Source of the DNA: Omnitrophica bacterium GWA2_52_8
Lineage (GTDB): Bacteria; Omnitrophota; Omnitrophia; Omnitrophales; Aquincolibacteriaceae
Assembly: GCA_001804025.1 (NCBI GenBank)
Contig: MHFC01000061.1
Span: 1-6,706, forward strand
Reading direction: 5' to 3'
DNA length: 6,706 nt
Shown one piece after another: positions 1 to 5,021 of the stretch (the stretch's first letter is position 1; each line of letters begins with the position of its first letter). The position numbers and the translations under genes were made by a program. Below the pieces are notes generated by a model. That model made no database searches. It was not told where the DNA came from and saw only the letters and a list, made by a program, of their open reading frames with translations.

Positions 1-40
1 CCCTAAGTAATCGTTCGAAAGTCTTCTGATATTTATGAGC

Positions 41-245
41 TGTCATTCCCGCATGTATTTTCCGCCAAATGCGGATCAGCCTCGGGCTGAAGCAGGAATC
101 TCCGCCCGAGACGGACCCGCCGCGCAATTTGGCGGGCAGGCACAATTTCGCGGATCCCCGACACAAGCATTCGGGGATGACGAGGGCTTCATTGGCCCTC
201 GTACTTCCCCGTGCTGGTTTAATGAAAAACCAGCCGGGGATGACA
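41..245. repeat. TGTCATYCCCG palindrome cluster
   Basis: TGTCATTCCCGC (41-52) faces two inverted relatives, TCGGGGATGAC (171-181) and CCGGGGATGACA (234-245). The outer pair therefore forms a terminal inverted repeat with 10 of 12 matches. The interior is a series of perfect stems: TCAGCC/GGCTGA (76-90), CTCGGGC/GCCCGAG (81-110, alternative to the previous one), CCCGCC/GGCGGG (116-136), ATCCCCGA/TCGGGGAT (154-178) and ACGAGGGC/GCCCTCGT (180-202). Motifs of this kind are familiar as high-copy intergenic repeats in many environmental bacterial genomes. The cluster looks like several repeat units accreted or nested in one another. Confidence 0.6.
206..240. repeat. Strong hairpin with 14-bp stem
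   Basis: TCCCCG (206-211) pairs with CGGGGA (235-240) and GCTGGTTT (213-220) pairs with AAACCAGC (227-234). The result is a 14-bp stem with a single bulged T at 212 and a 6-base loop AATGAA. It is the most stable hairpin in the left intergenic block. Neither strand has a U-tract directly after it, so it is better read as part of the palindromic repeat than as a classical terminator. Confidence 0.65.
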
Positions 246-275
246 GAACATTAAAAGACTTATGCACTGTTACTT

Positions 276-409
276 AGAGCACCTAACAAAATTGTCATTG
301 CGAGCCCGCTGGTACTTTTGGCGGGCGTGGCAATCTCAGGTTTTGAGATTGCTTTGTCGGCTTCGCCTCCTCGCAATGACAAAGCGAAAGGAGTTTTGTT
401 AGATGCTCT
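276..409. repeat. MITE-like element with nested inverted repeats
   Basis: The outer arms are AGAGCACCTAACAAAATT (276-293) and, inverted at 392-409, AGAGCATCTAACAAAACT, matching at 16 of 18 positions. Inside is a perfect 13-bp pair, TTGTCATTGCGAG (292-304) with its complement at 370-382. Further internal stems are GCCCGC/GCGGGC (304-326) and GCAATCTCA/TGAGATTGC (330-352). No open frame spans the element, which is typical of a miniature inverted-repeat or palindromic intergenic unit. TCATTGCGAG...GGCAATCTC is a motif I recognise from repeats of uncultured bacteria. The right arm ends on the last base of the OPX gene's stop codon. Read on the minus strand the structure ends in a stem followed by ATTTTGTT, so it could also help stop transcription of the operon. 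Confidence 0.7.
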
Positions 410-1143
410 TAGAACAAACTCTCGGCCACGTGAACGATGTCGCCGCTCTGCAATTCGATATCGGGATCATTACCGCTGATGATCGCCTCCACATTGGCAC
501 GAAGGACCTGTTTTTCCCCGTTGGCATCGCGCACAATTTTGACTTTTTTGATATTTGCGACGTCCGAAAATCCGCCCACCTCCGAAAGCGCCTGCAGGAG
601 CGTAAAATGTGCGGTCCCTTTGGGAAACGGGACCGCCCCGGGCTGTTTCACCGCGCCTAAAAACATCACCTCACGCTCCGTCTGTTCGGTCACTTCGATC
701 ACGACTTCAGGATTCACAAGATAGTCCTGATCAACCAAGGCCGTAAGCGTACCCTCGACCTCACGGACCGAAAGCCCCAGGACCTGGATCTTGCCGACAA
801 GCGGCAGCGTAATATAGCCGTCGGAACTGACTTCGATATCCCCGCCTTTTATATATTCGTCTTCCGGATAAATCGTCACTTTGATCCGGTTGCCCGGCTG
901 CAGAATATAAGATTCATGCTGCTTGACGAGCACGGCCTTATTGACCGGCTTCTCCCCGGCCTTGACAAAATCAGTCGTCACCGTTTCGTCCGGAAGCGGA
1001 TAATCCATCTTGGGGTCGTCGGCCAGCGCCGAAACGCTCATGATCCAAAATAGAAGCAGGGCGAAAATTGAGGCCCGATAAATTGCATGGGCCAAGCCCG
1101 CCTTCAGCAGGATCCCCCTGCGAATACTCTCAAACGGAATCAT
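409..1143 (-). CDS. Short periplasmic polysaccharide export (OPX) protein
   Basis: This 244-residue protein belongs to the Wza/OPX family, which guides capsule or exopolysaccharide across the periplasm and outer membrane. A hydrophobic stretch (about 25-40) ending in SALA before DD (cleavage after residue 41) gives a Sec signal peptide. There is no lipobox cysteine, so it is probably a soluble periplasmic protein, not a lipoprotein. Residues 77-152 form the Poly_export domain (YILQPGNRIKVTIYP, then DGYITLPLVGKI; the usual PGD is PGN). Residues 157-241 form one SLBB domain (FLGAVKQPGAV, LLQALSEVGGF, GDIVHV). The C-terminus ends there, at the family's usual short end, with none of Wza's extra SLBB domain or outer-membrane helix. 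The start is fixed by AGGGGGTG, 4 nt before ATG and overlapping the previous stop codon. It is the last gene of the operon. Wzc-like partners are not seen. Confidence 0.92.
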   Translation of the reverse strand: MIPFESIRRGILLKAGLAHAIYRASIFALLLFWIMSVSALADDPKMDYPLPDETVTTDFVKAGEKPVNKAVLVKQHESYILQPGNRIKVTIYPEDEYIKGGDIEVSSDGYITLPLVGKIQVLGLSVREVEGTLTALVDQDYLVNPEVVIEVTEQTEREVMFLGAVKQPGAVPFPKGTAHFTLLQALSEVGGFSDVANIKKVKIVRDANGEKQVLRANVEAIISGNDPDIELQSGDIVHVAESLF

Positions 1144-1147
1144 GGTT

Positions 1148-1155
1148 CACCCCCT
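1148..1155 (-). promoter_or_regulatory. Ribosome binding site of the OPX gene
   Basis: The minus-strand sequence AGGGGGTG matches the ideal AGGAGGTG at 7 of 8 positions and lies 4 nt before the ATG at 1143-1141. Its first two bases are the last two bases of the barrel gene's TAG stop, so ribosomes finishing the barrel are placed directly on this site. This supports translational coupling and fixes the start codon. Confidence 0.8.
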
Positions 1156-2755
1156 AAAACAATAGACGCAGCGTTGCATTCCAGGTATGAGCGCGAAATG
1201 TGTCGGTCTTTTCATTCCCGGTCCTGAAATTAAATTGATACCCAAAAGTCATGGCAACCCAGCGCGCAATGGCATAAGTGACGTCCGCGGAAAAGGGAAA
1301 CGTAAAGCTCCGCGTTTCAGCGTCCTCATCCTGGTTGCTGTGCGTTTCCGTGCGGACATGCGACCCGTTAATGGTCGTATTGATCGAAATCTTGGAAGTC
1401 AGCCTTGTGTTAAGCGACAGCGTCAGACTGTCATTGCTAAAGTAAGTGTCGGTTTTACTGACGGCGCTGTCGTCATCAACCGTCCCGGAAACCAACTCCG
1501 AGGTCGAATTCTGCAGCGACCGGATCGCTTGTATCGTAATCTGGGATTTCGGCGTCGCCTGCCAGATGTAGCCGACACCGGCGGTATACGTATTGGAAGT
1601 CGAATTAACTTTAAAAAGATCTTGATGAGAATAGGACAGATCCAGGCTTGCCGATGATTTGCGCGTAATTTTTCCGAAGTAAGCGAGACTGATCTTTTGG
1701 GAGTTCGCATTGCCCGAAGCATCACGGTTGCGGCTGATCCCGTAATTGTACCCGAGAGAAATGCGGCTTTTGGGCGTCACATTCCAAAATGCGCTTGGGG
1801 CAAATGTTTCCTGCCAGCCGGAATCTTGGTCAAAGGCCTCCTGGCTAAAATACCGTTTGATGAAATTGGTTTCCATATTAAGCGAAAGCTTGGGGGAAAA
1901 AGCATAATTCACGACCAGATCTTGCTGCTGGTCCCAACGGATTTTATTGCTGTCAATTTCAATGGTTTGGGTTTCAGTCCGGGCGAGCCGAGAATTTGCA
2001 GAAACCGATGTTTTCTTGAAAAAATTTCTGCGGAACCGAAGCCGCTCCTCCACCAAATACATGTCCTGGGTCGGAAAATGAATGCTCCAGAATTTTCCTC
2101 CCGAAACATCAAAGCGTAAATCCGTTTTTTTGCCTGAAAGATCAAACCGGACAGTCGGACTCAGATTAAAGTTTGTGTCCCCTTTCTCCTGCCGGGGTAC
2201 GGCGCGCGCCTGGTTGGTATCGTAATCCCAGCTTCCGTTCAGTTCGAAGCCGATACGGTCGGGTTCCGGAATATTGAGTAATTGCCTTTTAATTTCTTCC
2301 ATTTCTGCGACATATTCGGCCGATCCTTCTTCGGCGCCCTTTTCCTTCAGTTTTTTGGATTCCAAACGCAGCAATTCCTGCATGGAACTGTCTTCGTCAA
2401 AAACCTGCATTCTTTCCTCTTCAATCAGGCTGTCCTGAAATGTTTCCAGATTGTCCCACTCAAACCGGTCAAACTCTTCGGCCTGGCCGACCACCGCAAA
2501 GCCCGTACGCGGCGCTGACGTCACAAGCATCGCCGCAATGAGCGATACGGCAAGAAACCTTTCCGCCGCTTTTCGCCCTCCGGCCGCGGCGGTTAAAAAC
2601 CCTCGCCGTCCAAATTCAAACTGAGCTTTTGCAAAATGGCCAGCCGGTGGCGTGCTTCCCATAGGGGACAGGCAATACTTCACTGCCTGTCCCCTATGGG
2701 CGCCGGCCATTTTGCAAAGGTTCTGTTCAAAATAAGTCATCTTGAACCTGCGCAT
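1154..2755 (-). CDS. Outer-membrane beta-barrel, likely polysaccharide export
   Basis: The 533-residue product has an unusual N-terminus (1-60, partly made by a palindromic repeat at residues 13-43). It then has a signal-like hydrophobic core (about 67-80, FLAVSLIAAMLV), a charged helical segment (about 103-160), and from about 168 alternating polar/aromatic strands joined by short turns. I count about 18 amphipathic strands by eye. The last strand ends TWNATLRLLF; a terminal Phe is the usual signal for barrel insertion by BamA. It resembles the barrel proteins found in exopolysaccharide operons (VpsM-like or PEP-CTERM-associated), but I cannot name a family with certainty. It lies between a TPR gene and an OPX gene, which suggests an outer-membrane polysaccharide pore. 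AAGGGAG, 7 nt before ATG, supports the listed start, and only one base separates it from the upstream stop. Confidence 0.82.
   Translation of the reverse strand: MRRFKMTYFEQNLCKMAGAHRGQAVKYCLSPMGSTPPAGHFAKAQFEFGRRGFLTAAAGGRKAAERFLAVSLIAAMLVTSAPRTGFAVVGQAEEFDRFEWDNLETFQDSLIEEERMQVFDEDSSMQELLRLESKKLKEKGAEEGSAEYVAEMEEIKRQLLNIPEPDRIGFELNGSWDYDTNQARAVPRQEKGDTNFNLSPTVRFDLSGKKTDLRFDVSGGKFWSIHFPTQDMYLVEERLRFRRNFFKKTSVSANSRLARTETQTIEIDSNKIRWDQQQDLVVNYAFSPKLSLNMETNFIKRYFSQEAFDQDSGWQETFAPSAFWNVTPKSRISLGYNYGISRNRDASGNANSQKISLAYFGKITRKSSASLDLSYSHQDLFKVNSTSNTYTAGVGYIWQATPKSQITIQAIRSLQNSTSELVSGTVDDDSAVSKTDTYFSNDSLTLSLNTRLTSKISINTTINGSHVRTETHSNQDEDAETRSFTFPFSADVTYAIARWVAMTFGYQFNFRTGNEKTDTFRAHTWNATLRLLF
2628..2718. 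repeat. REPIN-like double palindrome inside a coding region
   Basis: CCCATAGGGGACAGGCA (2658-2674) and its perfect complement (2684-2700) form a 17-bp stem around a 9-nt loop. A second perfect 14-bp pair, TTTGCAAAATGGCC (2628-2641) with its complement at 2705-2718, encloses it, and GGCG/CGCC (2649-2652/2701-2704) can pair between them. Weaker symmetry (8 of 13 positions) continues outward. Two inverted copies of a GGGGACAGGC-type unit around a short loop is the layout of REPINs, which RAYT (IS200-like Y1) transposases spread. The assignment is by structure and remembered motif style; no RAYT gene is in the window. The element codes for residues 13-43 of the barrel precursor and contains no stop in that frame. 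Confidence 0.75.
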
Positions 2756-2756
2756 T

Positions 2757-4697
2757 TTATGACTCCCTTAAATTAACCAGGTCCATTTCGAGGGATTCCC
2801 CGACCGTCAACTGATCGAGATTGGTTTTCGTCACCAAAAAATTCGGTGAAATCGCAAGCGCCTGCCTGAATTTCTCGCGGGCACGCTCCTGATCTCCCAA
2901 AAGCCAGTAAGCGTAGCCGATATTGTTGAGAATTTTCGCCCGGATAAGGGTTTTGCTGTCGCCGATTTCATGCTCAAGGCGGGCCAGCAGTCCCAACCCA
3001 TCCTGGACTTTTCCGGATTTCAGATAAAGGGAGGCCAGATTAAACTTCGCGGGAATATAGTCGGGCCTTTTGCCGACCGCTTCCTCATAAAGCCGCTCGG
3101 CCTGGTCATAATGATTTTCCAGCGCATGCAAATAAGCAAGTACGGATGCCGTATATTCATCCGAACGGTTTTTATAAGCGCGGTTCGCAAAGCTCAGAGC
3201 TTTGATGCGGTCTCCCATCAGCATATAAATCGTTGCAAGCCCGCCCAGCGTAAAACTGTCGCTGGAATGATTTCGCAGGTCTCTTTCAAACAAGTCCAGC
3301 GCTGTGTGGACCTTTCCGCTTTCCAACGCTTGAAACGCACGGTCCCGCGCCCGCACATTTTGCGAACTCACAAGCTCGGCCCCTAAGTTTTTAAATTCCG
3401 CAGTGATACCCCCCGAAAGTCCGCTGGCGAAAAGCTGTCCCTCGCCGAAAGTATTTTGTTTTGTCACATTATCGAAGTTTGCAATGCTGGAACGCTCAAG
3501 CTCTGCCAAGGCGTACCAAATCTCCTTCAACTGAGTCTTTTCACCCGCACTTTGTCCGCGCATGACGGTGGATATTTTTTCATACTCCTTAAGGGATTTT
3601 TGCGTGTCACCCTGTTTATAATAATTATCCGCAAGGCCGGCTTGAAGTCCGATGGCCATGCCGCTTTCCAAATCTTTTTCTTTGAGCAAATCCACCAGCA
3701 TCAGCACACTTTTCCCATATTCTTTTTTGAGCTTGAAGATCCGGCTGAGATAAAACTTGGCTTTTCTCGAAATTTCCGCATCAGTGGACGCTGCCAAAGT
3801 CTCAAATTCGGCCTGGGCATCGTCAACATTCATGGCTTCGAGATAGGACACCCCAAGTTTTAAACCCAGCTTCGCTTTATTGCCTGCATCTCGGGTATTG
3901 GCAATTTCCGTTTTGAGCGCCCCGGCCATTTTTTTGCTTTCATTCACCCTGTCCAGTTTTGAGAGCATGGTCAAAGCAACCGCGGCCTCTTCAGTCCCGG
4001 GGCGGTTCTGCCTGAGGCCTTCGAGAATTGTTTCCGCTTTGTCAAATTCGTTCCCGCGAATATAGAAGTTCGAGAGTGCGATTTTGACGAATCCGGTTTC
4101 CGGCTGGTCCGGATATTTTGTGATGTAATCCTCATAAATCAAAACCGCCCCATCAACTTTGCCCTGTTCGATTAAATGGTCTGCCTGGTTTAATAAAAGG
4201 ACGCTCGAAAATTCGACGGATTTCTTTTCATCAGAACCGAAATCGCTGATTTTTTTCCGAAAATAAACCACCAAACTTTGGAATTTTTTCAGAACTTGAT
4301 TCGCAAGCTCATAAAATGCGTCCAGAGCCTTCAATAAAAAAATCCGTTTGGCCTGCTTGTTTTTAATGACTTGACGCAAATAGAGGTGGGCTTTTTTAAG
4401 ACTGAGACTTTCCGAACTTTCATCGATCGAGCGGGAAGCCAATTCCAGCAGCGTCAGATTTTCATAGTCCACTTGATCCCGTACGGCCTCTTCCGATGCC
4501 AGGTCCTGCACGATCTGCTCATAAACATTCCGGGACAGCGGATCCACGGCGTCTGCATTTTGCCCCGTCACTTTGACGGCAAGCGCAAGTTTTTCGAGAG
4601 AATAATCGAAAAGAAAGCGCGCGTATAAATTGAACGCAACAATGGTCAAAAGCACGAGAATGATAAAAGCAAAACTAGTTTTTAAAATGGGTTTCAA
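2757..4697 (-). CDS. Membrane-anchored TPR protein, likely periplasmic scaffold
   Basis: The 646-residue product has a short positive N-terminus (MKPILK) and one transmembrane segment (about 8-28) with no clear cleavage site, so the rest should lie in the periplasm as an inner-membrane-anchored domain. Residues 30-160 are helical and charged. TPR-like helix pairs follow at about 165-234, 275-381 and 451-620. The clearest are AERLYEEAVGKRPDYIPAKF (534-553) and ILNNIGYAYWLLGDQERARE (589-608), with the Gly/Ala/Tyr/Pro spacing of TPRs. A less regular linker (about 385-450) separates the two TPR blocks. TPR proteins bind other proteins; as first gene of an export operon it may link the inner membrane to the barrel and OPX proteins. 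That role is inferred. The start appears to be TTG with AGAGG 5 nt upstream; no ATG occurs nearby. Confidence 0.85.
   Translation of the reverse strand: MKPILKTSFAFIILVLLTIVAFNLYARFLFDYSLEKLALAVKVTGQNADAVDPLSRNVYEQIVQDLASEEAVRDQVDYENLTLLELASRSIDESSESLSLKKAHLYLRQVIKNKQAKRIFLLKALDAFYELANQVLKKFQSLVVYFRKKISDFGSDEKKSVEFSSVLLLNQADHLIEQGKVDGAVLIYEDYITKYPDQPETGFVKIALSNFYIRGNEFDKAETILEGLRQNRPGTEEAAVALTMLSKLDRVNESKKMAGALKTEIANTRDAGNKAKLGLKLGVSYLEAMNVDDAQAEFETLAASTDAEISRKAKFYLSRIFKLKKEYGKSVLMLVDLLKEKDLESGMAIGLQAGLADNYYKQGDTQKSLKEYEKISTVMRGQSAGEKTQLKEIWYALAELERSSIANFDNVTKQNTFGEGQLFASGLSGGITAEFKNLGAELVSSQNVRARDRAFQALESGKVHTALDLFERDLRNHSSDSFTLGGLATIYMLMGDRIKALSFANRAYKNRSDEYTASVLAYLHALENHYDQAERLYEEAVGKRPDYIPAKFNLASLYLKSGKVQDGLGLLARLEHEIGDSKTLIRAKILNNIGYAYWLLGDQERAREKFRQALAISPNFLVTKTNLDQLTVGESLEMDLVNLRES
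2763..2769 (-). promoter_or_regulatory. Ribosome binding site of the barrel gene
   Basis: Minus-strand AAGGGAG lies inside the last codons of the TPR gene, 7 nt before the ATG at 2755-2753. The arrangement TAA-A-ATG leaves one base between genes, so coupling is likely. The site matters because it supports starting translation upstream of the palindromic repeat, so the repeat-encoded residues are probably translated. Confidence 0.7.
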
Positions 4698-4800
4698 ATG
4701 TGCCTCTGAAAGGAGTTAAAACACAGTTGAAAATGACAGTCACAGTTTTTTGAAACATTAGGCTTAGAATTTTGATCACATATGCTATATTTAAGATAGC

Positions 4801-4831
4801 TTTACGATAAAATGATAACTTATGTTATAAT
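4801..4831 (+). promoter_or_regulatory. Extended -10 promoter for the GGDEF gene
   Basis: TGTTATAAT (4823-4831) is a perfect extended -10 element (TGN followed by TATAAT). A weak -35, TTTACG, is at 4801-4806 with a long 19-nt spacer; extended -10 promoters often tolerate a poor -35. The start would be near 4838, leaving a leader of about 184 nt. The element lies inside the spacer of the opposing promoter. A second candidate, TGCTATAAA (4958-4966), is closer to the gene but also lacks a good -35, and a third, TGCTATATT (4783-4791), has TTAGAA 16 nt upstream. Confidence 0.45.
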
Positions 4832-4840
4832 TCTGGTCAA
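4812..4840 (-). promoter_or_regulatory. Sigma-70 type promoter for the export operon
   Basis: On the minus strand TTGACC (4840-4835; 5 of 6 to consensus) is followed by a 17-nt spacer and TATCAT (4817-4812; 5 of 6). Transcription would begin near 4805, giving a leader of roughly 108 nt before the TTG start of the TPR gene. Spacing and matches are both good, making this the best promoter in the window. Confidence 0.6.
4815..4828. promoter_or_regulatory. Operator-like palindrome in overlapping promoters
   Basis: ATAAC-TTAT-GTTAT is a perfect 5-bp inverted repeat with a 4-bp centre. It overlaps the -10 of the minus-strand promoter and the extended -10 of the plus-strand promoter. A dimeric regulator bound here would control both directions at once. 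No regulator gene is present in the window, and a palindrome this short could arise by chance in AT-rich DNA. Confidence 0.3.
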
Positions 4841-5021
4841 CATCACAAAGCAATATATCGGCTAAAACAGTCATAATGTTTCGCATTATTTATGCCGAAC
4901 TATAGATAACTAGAGTCATTACATTGGGTTATGACTTATTTTTACCCGTTGTAGACATGCTATAAAACAACCGCGGTAAGCAAGGTCAAAACGTCAAACG
5001 ATTCGGGCAAAACAGCATCTT

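Larger units (their letters stand above)
3..277. repeat. Composite repeat element with long inverted ends
   Basis: The segment starts with CTAAGTAA-N8-AAGTCTT (3-25) and ends with the inverted counterpart AAGACTT-N8-TTACTTAG (255-277). The 7- and 8-base blocks are perfect and the spacer length is equal on both sides, which makes chance unlikely. Between the ends are only hairpins and TGTCATTCCCG-type motifs, with no gene. Short frames here are interrupted, repeat-derived and lack ribosome binding sites. A further copy of the AAGACTT-N8-TTACTT end lies at 6424-6444, beyond the other side of the gene cluster. This looks like a non-autonomous mobile or palindromic intergenic element. No transposase is present and the left border is close to the window edge, so the true extent is uncertain. 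Confidence 0.6.
4698..5021. promoter_or_regulatory. Divergent AT-rich control region
   Basis: This 324-nt gap lies between the TTG start of the export operon and the ATG of the GGDEF gene. It is clearly AT-richer than the genes on either side and contains no credible coding frame. Besides the promoter candidates listed separately, it has a small stem-loop ATAATG-TTTCG-CATTAT (4873-4889). It also has an inverted pair AGTCAT/ATGACT (4914-4919/4931-4936) and two copies of TGCTATA (4783-4789 and 4958-4964). I looked for the conserved elements of the GEMM c-di-GMP riboswitch and did not find them. Confidence 0.7.

Noticed and set aside
35..277. 80-codon frame in the left intergenic block
   Set aside because: It is built entirely from palindromic repeats, lacks a ribosome binding site and overlaps equally long frames in other phases.
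41..410. CRISPR array
   Set aside because: The repeats are few, inverted and unevenly spaced, with no regular direct repeat and spacer pattern and no cas gene.
1187..1657. 156-codon plus-strand frame opposite the barrel gene (and similar ones at 1697-2119, 2970-3386, 3456-3863)
   Set aside because: These lie antisense to well-supported genes, their products look like no known protein, and they lack ribosome binding sites. They are by-products of the opposite strand's codon use.
4838..5021. c-di-GMP riboswitch in the leader of the GGDEF gene
   Set aside because: The leader is long and has a small stem-loop (4873-4889), but I see none of the conserved GEMM core elements and no expression platform.
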